64,000 nucleotides of DNA, from NCBI GenBank assembly GCA_905182985.1, contig CAJJDN010000028.1:285090-349089 (forward strand), read 5' to 3'. Position 1 is the first letter of the stretch. Each line of letters opens with the position of its first letter. Positions 24,095 to 36,480 of the stretch are shown here, piece by piece. A model generated the notes under the pieces. That model did no database searches. It was not told the origin of the DNA and saw only the letters and a program-made list of their open reading frames with translations. This stretch comes from Paramecium sonneborni (lineage: Eukaryota > Ciliophora > Oligohymenophorea > Peniculida > Parameciidae). The position numbers and the translations under genes are program-made.

Positions 24095-24275
24095 ATCAAT
24101 AATAAGCTAAAACCTTTTCTAAAAAAAAAATTTAATTTTTAACAACAATCACTCTAAATTCTGAAGATTATTTTGATTATTTTGCTTAATTTTTATTGTT
24201 ACAATTTATATTATAATCTATAATAATTTAAAGATTTATCATATAATTAAGTAATCTTAACATAATAAGTTTTAG

Positions 24276-25286
24276 ATGGGTATTTCATGTTCTTAATGTA
24301 ACTGTGATAATAAGAACAATGAAAGAGATGTATTGTCGTTTTAAATTGAAGAATGTATAACAATACCAACATGTTAATCCAATATCGAAAAAACTTAGAT
24401 GTTGAAAAAGAAAATGGCAATAATAATTTAAAAATATTGGAGAGGTTACCTTGTTAGACAAAAAAATAAATAAGAAACACCAGTAGATCAATCCTTTACT
24501 AAAACAATAATAAGTGGAGTTACCATCTCTAATGATGATTTAGATCGTATTTAAAAACCTCCTTACAAGTATGTTATCTAAACATAAGATTTGCAGGTGG
24601 AGCTGTTTATACAGGAGAATGGAGAGGGATATCTCGAGATGGATATGGTATTTAAGTTTGGCCTGATGGAGCTCAGTATAAAGGAGAATGGAAACATAAC
24701 AAGGCCAATGGTACTGGTAAATTTATCCATGCAAATGGGGATTTCTATGAAGGTGAATGGGAAAACGATAAAGCTAATGGTTATGGAATTTACTAACATA
24801 TTGAAGGACCAAAATTTGAAGGAAATTGGCTTAACGACAAATAACATGGTTTTGGTATTGAACGTTGGCCAGATGGTTCTTATTATGAAGGAGATTACTT
24901 TAATTCTTTTAAATAAGGCAAAGGGAAATATGTTTGGAGTACAGGTCAAATGTATATAGGTGAATGGATCTAAAATTAAATTTCTGGATATGGAAGCATG
25001 ATTTGGTTAGATGGTAGAAAATATGAAGGAGAATTTCATTGTGGTACAATGCATGGACGCGGAGTTTATACTTGGCCAGATGGACGAAAATATTAAGGAC
25101 AGTATTTTAAAGACAAAAAGCATGTAAAAAATATTAATAGTTTAGGGATATGGTATATATGATTGGGGAGATGGAAGAATATATGAAGGAGAATGGGAGT
25201 ATGGAAAATAACATGGAAAAGGATTTTTTAGTATGAATTAATCAAGTTTTGAAGGTTAATGGAATAAAGGAAAGAGAATCACTTGA
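24276..25286 (+). CDS. IQ-motif and MORN-repeat protein
   Basis: ATG 24276 to TGA 25284-25286, with introns 24569-24588 (20 nt) and 25124-25145 (22 nt), leaves 323 codons. An IQ-like calmodulin-binding motif ([15 protein letters not shown]) sits near residue 60. From about residue 105 there are eight or nine MORN repeats of the YxGxW...GxGxxxWPDG type (for example [16 protein letters not shown] and [18 protein letters not shown]). MORN proteins in protists often bind membranes or scaffold the cortex and cilia. A calmodulin-regulated membrane-associated scaffold is a fair inference. The next gene starts only 33 bp downstream on the same strand. Confidence 0.85.
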
Positions 25287-25319
25287 AAAATTACTAATTT
25301 ATATTGTATAATTAATTCT

Positions 25320-27685
25320 ATGAAATATAAGAAAAATTATCATCTTTGTAAAGATGGCACTTATATCGAGTTCAGCATAAACAATAATTATTAATCATTT
25401 AGATTCTAATAAATACCAGATGAAGCTATTGCTTAATTATTTGATTTTAGTTCAAATTTCAATTAGATCGATAATTTATCTGAATCTAAACTTTCACCTG
25501 AAATCAAAGCATATCAAGATACTTAAGAAAAAAGCTTATATTAAAGATGCTTAAATGCAATTCCCGTTTTTCATCCAATTTCAATAGGCTTGATAGCTTG
25601 GTAATTTTTCATAGTCGTCATCATATTTTTATATTTTTTCTACATTCCATTAAAAGTAATTTTAAAAGTTTATTTAGATAGCCTTTAATAATGAATTAAA
25701 TAGCCTTAATCCTGATAATAGCACAGCAGTTAATACATTTCTTATATTATCCATATTGGTTTTTATATTTGATCTTTTAGTATCATTTAACACTGGTTAC
25801 AAAGAAAATGGATAGGTAATAAGAGATAGAAAAAAAGTCATAATTCATTATTTAATTATTGTATAGATTTCAACATATAATTTAGGAATTTGAACTAGAT
25901 CTAATTGGAGTATTGTGTTTGATTCTCTCCTACATATTGAATAATGACTTGCTTAGATTGTTATTTTATTTAAGAATCTATTATGTCATTAGATTTGATA
26001 ATAAAATAGATTATCAATTGCTGCTCAAAAAAAGTATTTATATTAAAAGCATCTTAAATTAGAAACAAAAGGTGTCTATCTTCTTATTAAACTGATTATT
26101 GTCATGCTTTTTGTTGCTCATATCATGGCTTGTATATTTTATGGGATCTCATATTCTGAATTTTAGAAGGATGAAAATACTTATACTACTTATACTGATA
26201 CTTGGATAATTTATAATAATTTTGTTGAAGATAATTAATAAATCCTTTCCTTCTCTTTAGTTGAGAAATATTTGATATCATACTATTGGGCCATTACTAC
26301 AGTATCTACTAATGGTTATGGAGATATTACTCCTAAAAATAATTCTGAAATTGGATGGACTTTATTGACTATGAGTAATTATTTATATATTATTTAAGTT
26401 ATTGCTGGAATGGTATTTGCATTTAATATTTCATCAATTAGAGAAACTTTGATTGATTTGAATTAGCCAAAAATTATGGAACGTAATCTTGAAACCATTC
26501 TTAATCGTTACATGAAAATGAAGAGTATATCCATTAAAACTTAAGAAAAGGTCAATGATTATTTTTAGTACATATGGAAAGAAGAAAGAAATCGTAATCG
26601 AGAGATAGAAGATATGTTAATATCAAAATTAGCACCTGATTTAAAATTATAATTATAGTACGAAACTTATATCTAGTTTGTAAATTGCAGAATATTTTAT
26701 ATGATGTATTTTAGTAACGAATTTCTTTACTAATTATCATATCATATGGAAGAACATACTTATGGTCCTAAAGAAGAATTATATTTTGAAGATCAATAAG
26801 GGGATAATTATTTGATGTATTTATAAAAAGGAGATGTTCAAATAGTATAAAATAATTTGAAATTTAGTATGTTGAATCTTGTTACAATTCAGTTGTTTAG
26901 AGGACAAGAATAGATTATATAGATAAAGGAAAGTGTATAGGACAAAAATCTTTTTTTTTGAATGAGCGTTTTCCATTTAAAGCATAAACTTAATCTTGGT
27001 GCAATATATATAGAGTTTCAAGAGTAAAGTTTGTAGATGCTATTAGACATCATTAGAAAGACTTTGAATTATTTCATTTGGTTATATCAAAGCGATATAG
27101 TGAGCCATGGGAATTTTATACGAAAATGGATCTTAGGTGTTTAACTTGTATGTCAGATTGGCATCAAGCAGATACATGTGATGTGACCCATTTTAATAAA
27201 AAAGATTTTATTTTTAGGATTAATGTTAAAGATGATAAGTTCAAAAGAGAACAATTTGAAAGAAAGAGAAGGAAATAATATAAATCAATAGTGATTTAGA
27301 ATTAAATTAAGCGATCAGTATAAGATTAAATAATGAGAATGAAATCAAATTAACAAAAAAAACAATAAAATTTAGACATTAGTTTTGAGGAATCTGAAGA
27401 AGAAGAAGAAGATTTAATATAGTAGCAATAATATTAGGATTAAATAGGAGAAATTAAATAGATTTTAGGAAATATTCTTATATATTTAGGAGACAATGGA
27501 AATTCTAATGATAAATAGAGAGTTAAAGTTTTTATACCTTAAAGTAATTGAATACATAAATATTTCTAGAGCCATAATTTGATCCTTTTGAGAGATCCTT
27601 CTGTATAGATGAAGTGAGAAATTATGAACATTTCTATCCAAAGTACAACTTGATTACTATAATAAATAATATTTTTGTTAAATGA
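25320..27685 (+). CDS. Cyclic-nucleotide-gated type K+ channel 1 (filter TNGYGD) with CCHC knuckle
   Basis: ATG 25320 to TGA 27683-27685; six introns of 22-29 nt leave 738 residues. It has six transmembrane segments, a pore with TVSTNGYGDITP (Asn codon at 26311-26313), and a C-linker ending in a cyclic-nucleotide-binding fold (GDVQIYVES, then YIDKGKCIGQKSF). After it comes CLTCMSDWHQADTC, a perfect CCHC zinc knuckle (C-x2-C-x4-H-x4-C), then an acidic stretch. The classical K+ filter is TVGYGD; the paralogue next door has it, but here Asn replaces Val. Members of this family set membrane potential and ciliary beating in ciliates. The stop overlaps the next gene's ATG. Confidence 0.85.
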
Positions 27686-30026
27686 ATAATCCTCTTTTAG
27701 AAGATAAGAGTTTAATAGAGTTCAGCATCAAAACTAGTTCATTAGTGAAATCATAAGTGTTATATGATATTCCAGCAATAGCTTAAATATAGCTATTTGA
27801 TGTTAGTTAAGATTTTGATCCTTTATTTGAGAATTTAAACCCTTATAAAATTTAGTCAAAAGAAATCTAAGTTTTTAAAGCAGAACCTAATAGGAAATTA
27901 TATTCAAGATTATTAGATGTAATTCCAATTTTCTATCCAGAATCAGGTGGTTTATTGATTTGGTAATTAATAGTTGTAATAATAATATTTACATATTTAT
28001 TTTATATACCTTTTAAGGTATTAGAATATTAATATTTAAGATAGGTTTTACAGATGAAGCAGATGATCATGATGTAAATGATGCTTTAGGAGTGAAATCT
28101 TATTTAATTTTTTCAATATTAATGCTTGGTATAGATTTGCTGGTTAGTTTCAATACAGGTATAAAAAAGAGAGGAGAAGTGATTTTAGATCGTAAAGTTA
28201 TTGCATAAAAATATGTTATATGGGTATTAGATAATAAATTATATTAGGAATTTGAATTAGATTTAATAGGAGTGATATCATTAATATTATCATTATTACT
28301 AAATAATGATTATATACGTATTTTATTTTATTTAAGATCTTATTACATAATAAGATTTAGTGAAAAGATTGATCATTCTTTATAATTAAGAAGCAGTAAT
28401 TAATACAATATTATCAAATAGATTGGAAAGCAGCCTATACAGTATTAAAATTGATAATTGTAGCTTTGTTTGTCAATCATTTGATGGCATGTTTTTTCTT
28501 TGGTGTTTCTTTTAAGTAATTTTAAAAAGATGAAAATGGTATAAGTAATCTTCCTACTTGGATTGAATATAATGGTTATTTTGAAGATGAATAAACAATT
28601 TACTCATTATCTTATTGGTCTAGATATGTAATTTCATTTTACTGGGCAACTACTACTGTTTCAACTGTCGGTTATGGAGATATTACACCTAAGAATGATT
28701 ATGAAATTGGTATTACATTAATTACAATGAGTAATTCTTTATTCTTAATTTAGTTATTGCTGGAATGGTTTTCGCATTTAATGTAGCATCCATAAGAGAT
28801 GTTATTGTTTAAATGAATTCATAAGAAACTAGATATAATAGTTATGAAGCTGTTATCAATCGTTATATGAAATTTAAAAACATATCTTTATCTACTTAAG
28901 CCAAAATTATAGATTATTATTAATATATATGGTAGGATGAAAAGAATAGAAATAGACCTATTGAATAATTGTTAGTCTCTAAACTTGCTCCAGAATTGAG
29001 ATAATAATTATAATATGAAACCTATATCAATTTTGTTAAAAGTAAAATATTTTGGAACTTTGATTTCTCTGAAACTTTTATGCGTTCTCTTGTTTAATAC
29101 ATGCAAGAAGAAAGTTATGGACCAGGAGAAAATATCCATTTTGATACCATCAATCCTTAATTGTGGTTTCTCTAAAATGGAGAAATTTTAATTGTATTTT
29201 AGTATACAATTATTAGTATGTTGATTATATTCACTCTTCTTTTAGTATCAAAACTAGAATTGATTTAGTTAAATCTGGACAATGTTTAGGATAATTATCA
29301 TTCTTTACTCATTTAAGATATAAATTCTAAGCATCTACTTTATAGTATTGTAATATGTATAAATTGACCAAAAATGATTTCTTAAAAGAAATTGCATACT
29401 TTCACAAAGATTTTTAAATTTATCATTACTTCATTTCCAAATAATATACTTATCTATCTGAACTTTTTAATAAATTAGAATTAAAATGTTACACTTGTTA
29501 ATCTTATAATCATCTCGCTGATTAATGTGATCTCACACATTATTATCCTAAACATCTTTTAAATTAAATCAAAATTAAAGATGATACACAACAAAGAGAA
29601 GAATTTTAAAGGAAAAAACGATTCTAATTTAATTCTATGTCCTTTTCGGAAAAAGTTTAAAATACTATCTATGATTTTAATCAAAGAGCAAAAAGATTTA
29701 AAAGAATTTCAATGAAATAATAAATTCCATTTGAATATATGTTTGAAGAATAAGAAGAAGAAGAAAACTAAGAGTAGCATCAAGACGATATTAGTGAAAT
29801 TAAAAATATGCTTAATCAAATTACTAATAAAATTGGTATCAAATAATAATATAAATTTAAATCTTAAAATATATTTATCCCATAAAGTAATCATTAATTC
29901 TCTTAATTATTATTAGAACCAAAATATGATCCTTATGAAAATATTTACGAAATAGATCTAGTCAAAAATTATGAATACTTCTATCCTGAATATAATTTAG
30001 ATAATATCATCAAGAGAATATTTTGA
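27682..30026 (+). CDS. Cyclic-nucleotide-gated type K+ channel 2 (filter TVGYGD) with CCHC knuckle
   Basis: ATG 27682 to TGA 30024-30026; six introns of 23-30 nt leave 731 residues. It is collinear with the gene just upstream: short N-terminus with IEFSI, six transmembrane spans, pore TVSTVGYGDITP (28655-28690 region), cyclic-nucleotide-binding domain, a CCHC knuckle (CYTCQSYNHLADQC), an acidic coiled-coil tail and a conserved C-terminal KNYEYFYPEYNL block. Introns fall at matching places, so the pair arose by tandem duplication. The standard filter suggests K+ selectivity. Its ATG lies inside the TGA of the upstream gene, so no spacer remains for a promoter outside the upstream coding region. 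Confidence 0.85.
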
Positions 30027-30616
30027 TTTATTTTTTTCATAAAAATCTCATTTTTATCAGAATGGTCAACTCTACTAATTTTTTCATTTTTTTAAATACT
30101 TTTAATTATATAATTTTATTACTTATTTTTAAATTCAAAATTAATGTCAATTGCAGATTTTGCAGAGAAAATTTATGTTCAACTAGAAAAATTGAATTTA
30201 CATTCATCAAGCATTCGTGTAGATATTTCTGAGATTATTGATTTTGCATTTAGAATCCAAGTATGTTAAATTTTTGTAAAAAAATTAGTCTGAGAAAGAT
30301 AATATTGAAAAAAAACTTTAAATAGAAATTGATAGATTGATAATTCAATTATAATAGAAATAAAAATGCTTATTACACTAATCAAGTATTTTTTTAAATC
30401 AACATAAGAATAGGTGATCTTTGATTTTGATAAGATAGAACTTCTTCTTTATGAAAAAAATGAATACAAAAATTTGCATGATTGTATTGATTTTATAAAA
30501 GCATGCAAAATGAATTTTTAAAAACTTAATTTATCTAATTTAGATTCAGAAAAACATTCAGATGATGGTAAGTTGTATTTGAATCTATTTTAGCCTTTTT
30601 ATGTTCAAATTCATCA
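29447..30616. repeat. Left copy of a ~1,170-bp repeat ending at a single N
   Basis: Positions 29447-30616 match 30618-31787 at a constant offset of 1171, and the left copy ends at the N at 30617. It holds the 3' end of the second channel gene and the 5' part of the next coiled-coil gene (30144-30616). Both are complete only once, so this is best read as a contig overlap. Confidence 0.85.
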
Positions 30617-30617
30617 N

Positions 30618-31197
30618 TACTTATCTATCTGAACTTTTTAATAAATTAGAATTAAAATGTTACACTTGTTAATCTTATAATCATCTCGCTGATTAATGTG
30701 ATCTCACACATTATTATCCTAAACATCTTTTAAATTAAATCAAAATTAAAGATGATACACAACAAAGAGAAGAATTTTAAAGGAAAAAACGATTCTAATT
30801 TAATTCTATGTCCTTTTCGGAAAAAGTTTAAAATACTATCTATGATTTTAATCAAAGAGCAAAAAGATTTAAAAGAATTTCAATGAAATAATAAATTCCA
30901 TTTGAATATATGTTTGAAGAATAAGAAGAAGAAGAAAACTAAGAGTAGCATCAAGACGATATTAGTGAAATTAAAAATATGCTTAATCAAATTACTAATA
31001 AAATTGGTATCAAATAATAATATAAATTTAAATCTTAAAATATATTTATCCCATAAAGTAATCATTAATTCTCTTAATTATTATTAGAACCAAAATATGA
31101 TCCTTATGAAAATATTTACGAAATAGATCTAGTCAAAAATTATGAATACTTCTATCCTGAATATAATTTAGATAATATCATCAAGAGAATATTTTGA
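30618..31197 (+). CDS. 3' end of K+ channel 2 (contig-overlap copy)
   Basis: This is identical to 29447-30026 and ends at TGA 31195-31197. It starts immediately after the N at 30617. It is the downstream contig's copy of the same channel gene and should not be counted as a third channel. Confidence 0.6.
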
Positions 31198-31314
31198 TTT
31201 ATTTTTTTCATAAAAATCTCATTTTTATCAGAATGGTCAACTCTACTAATTTTTTCATTTTTTTAAATACTTTTAATTATATAATTTTATTACTTATTTT
31301 TAAATTCAAAATTA

Positions 31315-32771
31315 ATGTCAATTGCAGATTTTGCAGAGAAAATTTATGTTCAACTAGAAAAATTGAATTTACATTCATCAAGCATTCGTGTAGATATTTC
31401 TGAGATTATTGATTTTGCATTTAGAATCCAAGTATGTTAAATTTTTGTAAAAAAATTAGTCTGAGAAAGATAATATTGAAAAAAAACTTTAAATAGAAAT
31501 TGATAGATTGATAATTCAATTATAATAGAAATAAAAATGCTTATTACACTAATCAAGTATTTTTTTAAATCAACATAAGAATAGGTGATCTTTGATTTTG
31601 ATAAGATAGAACTTCTTCTTTATGAAAAAAATGAATACAAAAATTTGCATGATTGTATTGATTTTATAAAAGCATGCAAAATGAATTTTTAAAAACTTAA
31701 TTTATCTAATTTAGATTCAGAAAAACATTCAGATGATGGTAAGTTGTATTTGAATCTATTTTAGCCTTTTTATGTTCAAATTCATCAAATATGCAAAAAA
31801 CTATTTTATATGCCTAAGAGAATAAAAAATTACAAGAAATCATACAAAATATAAATAAGAGTTAAATATCATTAAGTTAAAAAGAACAATTAGTCTACAA
31901 CTTAATCAAATCATAAACCAAAACATTGTCTCCTAAATAGCATGTTATTTTAGATGTAATTTCCATTTAAAATATTGTAGGATGTACTTAATATTAGTGA
32001 TTAACTTAATAATAAAAAAGTGAATTAAAGTATTTTATCAAGCATTTAATTTCCTGATTAAATTAATACAAATAATACTAAACTTAATATACTTGGATAA
32101 AATATTTTGCTGCTTACAAATGAAGGATTTTAGGATTGTGCTTCTCCCAAATTTTAATTCTCATCATTAAGTCCTATAAAACCAATCTAAGAGAATAAAG
32201 ATAGATCTCAAAAATCACTTAGGTCATCTTTTATTATAAATTCATTTTAAAATACAGAAATTAAGCCTTAATAAAAAGTTATCATTCCAAGAATTAAAAT
32301 TGAAAAATTAGATGAGCTAAAAGAAAAAGATGATACAGATTACAAAGAAATGAATAGAAAATATGTAAGTTTTGATTCTTAGGATAATAATAATAAATCA
32401 AACCATATGGATACTAACAAAAAGAAAAATTGCAAATAATTAAGCTTATTTGAAAAGCAATCATTCTATGATAAAAGTACTTTCTTAAATATTGTTTCAA
32501 ATATTACCAGAAGTAAAGAAACTAAAGATACAGATAATAGAAGAAGCGATTCTTAAAAATCAAGAGAAAGGAATCAAACATTTCATTGTGGATAACCATA
32601 ATAAAGTAAATTTCTAAAGGAATTAATGCAAAAGGTTTATTCTAGAAACAATCCAATCAATAGACCTTATAAAATAAGTGATTTCGAAAAAAAATAATTA
32701 AGTCTTTTAAGTAATTCATTAACATTTATTTAGTTGGAAACAATAAAAAATAAAAATCATTGCATAATTGA
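31315..32771 (+). CDS. Coiled-coil protein, function unknown
   Basis: The ATG at 31315 (also at 30144 in the overlapped copy) starts a model with five introns of 28, 23, 26, 25 and 23 nt. It ends at TGA 32769-32771 and leaves 444 codons. The N-terminal ~250 residues alternate helical, coiled-coil segments (KIYVQLEKLNLH; KLQEIIQNINKSQ). The C-terminal half is Ser/Lys/Gln-rich and probably disordered. If the last intron is not spliced, an in-frame tail would run to 33075, but it is hydrophobic and non-coding in character. I recognise no domain. Confidence 0.55.
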
Positions 32772-33250
32772 TATTATTTTCAAATTAATTTCTATATATT
32801 TGTATAAAAAATATTTTTATATAAACAAAACGTTTTACAAATGTTAGAACTATTAATGCATAGTTGAAATAATTTTTAATAATAGTTTATTTTTAAAAAA
32901 GATATATTATTATTGTTAGAGATTTTATTTTGGTTAGTTAACAATTGATTTAATGTCCAATTTTATTCATAAATTTATTGTCTAATAAATTAATTAGAAT
33001 TTATTGGCTATTAATTTAAAATGCTTTAAATTAGAATTAAATTAATAAAAATAATAACTAATCATATAATTATGATATTCCATAATTACATTAATGCAAT
33101 GAAAAACTACATTATTTCAAAATGACTATGAAATTTATTATAAATATATCATAAATTAACTAAAATTAGATTACATAGTTTATTAATAACATCAAAAAAT
33201 AATAATTGAAAATTAATATATTAATAATACAAATCTTGTGTTAATTTTAT
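32772..33250. other. AT-rich intergenic region
   Basis: This stretch of about 480 bp is extremely AT-rich between two plus-strand genes. One frame is open through most of it but has the hydrophobic, Ile/Phe/Asn-biased composition expected from chance in such DNA. I see no supported feature. Confidence 0.35.
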
Positions 33251-33315
33251 TACTTCTATTAGAAATAAACATATTTATCTGTTAGGACATAGATATTAGC
33301 ATAATTTTAAAAAGT

Positions 33316-34193
33316 GGATATGAATAATAAGAAGAGATTAAAAGATTGAGGAAAGAGAATGAAAATTTGAAATTGATTATATAAAATTAATAGGAGAAAT
33401 GGTAATAATTTTTAGAGAGTTGTAGAATCGTTAAACTTCAAAAGATACTTTAAAGATTAGAGGGAAAGAAATTAGAAAAAATAAAAAAGAAGAGAATTAA
33501 AAAATCCAAAATGAATGAGTTATTTATATTTATTAATAATTTATTAACGAATATAAAGTTTTGCTTGCTAATGAAACCAATAAAAATCAAAAATAACGAA
33601 AACATTAACCCATTGCCTTAAAGATCTAAGATAAAAAGAATCAATGTATGAAAATAAATTAGTTTAGATCGCTGCAGAATTATTTGAGAATTCTGCACAA
33701 CTAAACATCTCTCCCTTAAGGTTAAAAGTAGAAAATGATGCCCAATCCTATTTAGAAGCGATTAGTGCATTTTAAACAGTTGAATTACAGAATCCAATAG
33801 TCAAGGAAAGAGCTAAAAGTGTTAGTAATTTTATAAAAATATATAATCTTAGTGGAAGACACTGATTTTGGGGCATGGTAAGAATAAAGATACATTTAAC
33901 CTAACTCTAATCAATATAGATAATCTTATAAAAAAGAACAAAAAAGTTGCTAATTTAAGATCAGATATCCATCACCTAAAATTTAATAATAAAATAAAAT
34001 AACTAATAAGATTATACAATATCCATTGACAGGTTATTTAGAAAGAAATATTAATCAGTTTTTTTAAAGAGATAAATATTTTAAAATTATATAAAATATG
34101 ACTGGAGCAACTCATCGAAAAAAAACAAAGAAAATATTTCCAAGCAGTACTTAAAATAGCAGAGCTTAATCATCATTATCATTTCAACTTTGA
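33316..34193 (+). CDS. Coiled-coil protein, start not resolved
   Basis: Coding sequence is clear from about 33316 (EEIKRLRKENENLKLII, a coiled coil) and again from about 33640. A likely 28-nt intron (GTAATTTT...ATCTTAG) follows, and the final block ends at TGA 34191-34193. That block is basic (HRKKTKKIFPSS). At least one intron between 33480 and 33640 and the first exon could not be resolved, and I see no in-frame ATG for the first block. The conserved-looking middle (IAAELFENSAQLNISPLRLK) matches nothing I know. Confidence 0.45.
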
Positions 34194-34261
34194 TAATTAC
34201 TAAATATTATTGCTTGTTTATTAATAATAAAGCATTATATATATATATACATCATATAAAA

Positions 34262-35025
34262 TCATGGGGCAATTGCTTGCTTTCTCTTAAACCATTTTAA
34301 AACTTCTTCATCATCATGAAATAATTTAATTCCCTTGTACTCATCACATTCATCAAATTTAAACTAGTCAAAGGCTTTATCTATTAAATATTGTTTCTAT
34401 ATTTCTTTAATTTAACTCTAAGAATATTCAAGGGCCAGTTATGGGAATTATTATTTGAACTTTATTAGTAAAACATCTGATTATTCATAAAACTAAAAAT
34501 AGTCTTTCATTTCTTCTTTACTAAACAAAATTTTAATACATTATTCTTCTAAAACTTTTTATTTGATCTATAAAATAAAATTATTTAATACTATTCTTAT
34601 TAACTCTTATCTATCATAATAAATTTGAATATCATAATAAGACTAAATTAATTCTGCTACTTGAATTACAATCCTTTCCCAATGTTGTTATTCTAAAATA
34701 ACTAATTTTGGCTAGAAATTGATTCTTCTTTCATTAGCATATAAATTTTTGATATCCAATAGTTTTCTCCAGGATAATTCAAGCACTGCATTATTGAAAT
34801 GATTTCTATTTGTCAATATTTTTACTTTTAATTCTTTTTAAGAATCTAAATAACTTTTAATTTAATCATCATCTATTTTTTAATATTGAAATTACATTAT
34901 TAAATTTGTTCTTCAGAAGTTATATCTTATCTATTGCCTTATTAAGTAGTTTCTTCTTTTGAAGAAAAAAGTCCTTTTGCAAATTGAGTTGTTGCATTTT
35001 TAATTGAGGAAAAGAGCTTTTTCAT
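34262..35025 (-). CDS. Uncharacterised helical protein
   Basis: ATG at 35025, TGA at 34262-34264, with one 23-nt intron (34873-34895), gives 246 residues. The start is amphipathic and basic (MKKLFSSIKNATTQFAKGLF). The rest is helical with conserved-looking tryptophans (LELSWRKLLDIK; HWERIVIQVAELIQSYYD; EEVLKWFKRKQ). No membrane span or recognised domain is seen. It converges on the plus-strand gene ending at 34193, 68 bp away. Confidence 0.6.
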
Positions 35026-35356
35026 TAAATTAATATTTTAATTATATATGATAATTTAATGATTAAAGAATAATAATATTCTGCTCTAAAAAGATGAATA
35101 TAGAAGTATAGAAAAATCATAATTTGATAGGTATTAAATATATATTTATTTTGTATGAAAATGTTTTTCATATTTAATGAATTAGTTATTTAAATGCTAA
35201 AATTAATTCATACTTAAATGTAAAAAATCACAGAATGATTATTTTTACATTCAATTACAAAAGATCAATTAATAATAACAAAAATAAACGCTAATCAATA
35301 TTTTTTTGAAATAATTTCTTAATATATCAATTTTGCATAACATCGGTATTTTAAGA
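35026..35356. other. AT-rich intergenic region
   Basis: This spacer of about 330 bp follows the start of the minus-strand gene at 35025. I see only short chance frames and no supported feature. Confidence 0.3.
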
Positions 35357-35568
35357 ATGAATTTTCAATATAAGCCAATAGAGACTTTAGATTAATTATA
35401 GTGAAGTTAATTTTTGATTTATATAAAATTTTTTGATTCAAAACTTAAAAGAATTATTGGTTAATAGAATTTGAATTGAGAAAGGAGATGTTTGAGAGAA
35501 ATGAAATAGAGAAATAAAAAAAAATAAGGGAAAAGTTTTTTAGATAGATAACAAAAGAGAAAAATTGA
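35357..35568 (+). CDS. Possible small Lys/Glu-rich protein
   Basis: The ATG at 35357 starts 15 codons (MNFQYKPIETLDQLQ). After an unresolved intron comes a highly charged helical stretch (IEFELRKEMFERNEIEKQKK) ending at TGA 35566-35568. Codon content of the second part looks real, but the splice join is unclear. It may instead be the last exon of something not seen. It is listed as tentative. Confidence 0.3.
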
Positions 35569-35632
35569 TATTTTTTTTAAGTGCTAATATAAATGATAAT
35601 AATTGTTTTATAATGAATTTAAATGAATGATT

Positions 35633-36480
35633 TCATTTTAATACAGTTTTATTTTTCTTAAGATCTTTTTGACTTAAACTAATTGGAATATTGAGACAAT
35701 CTTCACAAGAACAAAATTCGCCACAGATTTATCCTCTTTTAAAGCATTCACAATACTTTTTTTAACATCCAGTAGATTTACATTTACATCCATAACTCAT
35801 TTATAATGATAATAATTCATTAACAGGGACTTTTTTATCTCGATGACATTTTTTATATACATGATTAATGGCTTCATCTCTTTCTTCAGAAAAATCAGAG
35901 CAATTTTTACAATCTTTACATTAACATTCATCTAAACACATTCTGCCGCTATGAAAGCAAGCACAATATCTTTTAAGACAGTTACTTTAAGAGCAATTAC
36001 ATGGTTATATTTCTAAGTCTTGGTTATTGTTATCGTTTCTTTTAAATTTATGTTAATCTTTTTGCTTTTTGTTCTTTATTTTTTAATTATTTTAGTTCTA
36101 AGATTGCTATTAGGAGTGTTATTTAAGATTGGGTTATTTGATTTCTACTTCATCTTCAATTTTAATAGGTATTTCTGGATTGAAATTAGATGGTTTATGA
36201 ATATAATTAGAAATGTTAGATATATAAGGAAAGAAAGGATCATTTTACATAACAGGATGACAGACAAACCAACAATTTTAATGATCAGTTGGTAATTATT
36301 ATAAATTGGGATGATTAGGTAAACTAATTTTATAAGGGAAGAATAATACTTATTCTGTTTAATATAGAAAACAGGGTAATATTAGATTCTATCTTAGTTT
36401 GTAATAGGAGGTGGTAAAGAATAAGGTTATTGTTAAGCATCTTATTCTACTTTTGGTTGTGGAGAAAATTATGAATTCAT
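35633..36480 (-). CDS. Tesmin/TSO1-type CXC-domain protein (LIN54-like)
   Basis: ATG at 36480, TGA at 35633-35635, with one 26-nt intron, gives 273 residues. After a low-complexity acidic and Lys/Asn-rich region, the C-terminal ~130 residues carry two CXC motifs: PCNCSQSNCLKRYCACF ... CQCKDC, and GCKCKSTGCQKKYCECF ... CSCEDC. They are joined by a linker of normal length. This tandem CRC arrangement binds zinc and DNA in tesmin, TSO1 and LIN54, where it reads cell-cycle promoter elements. A nuclear DNA-binding role is well supported; which genes it controls is unknown. Confidence 0.9.

Noticed and set aside
24578..24959. Overlapping 122-123-residue ORFs on both strands within the MORN gene
   Set aside because: Both are out of frame with the MORN repeats, which continue well beyond them in the third frame with TAA and TAG as Gln.
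29709..31403. Small hydrophobic ORFs repeated at 29709-30232 and 30880-31403
   Set aside because: They lie in or antisense to the channel 3' end and the contig overlap. The channel frame explains the sequence.
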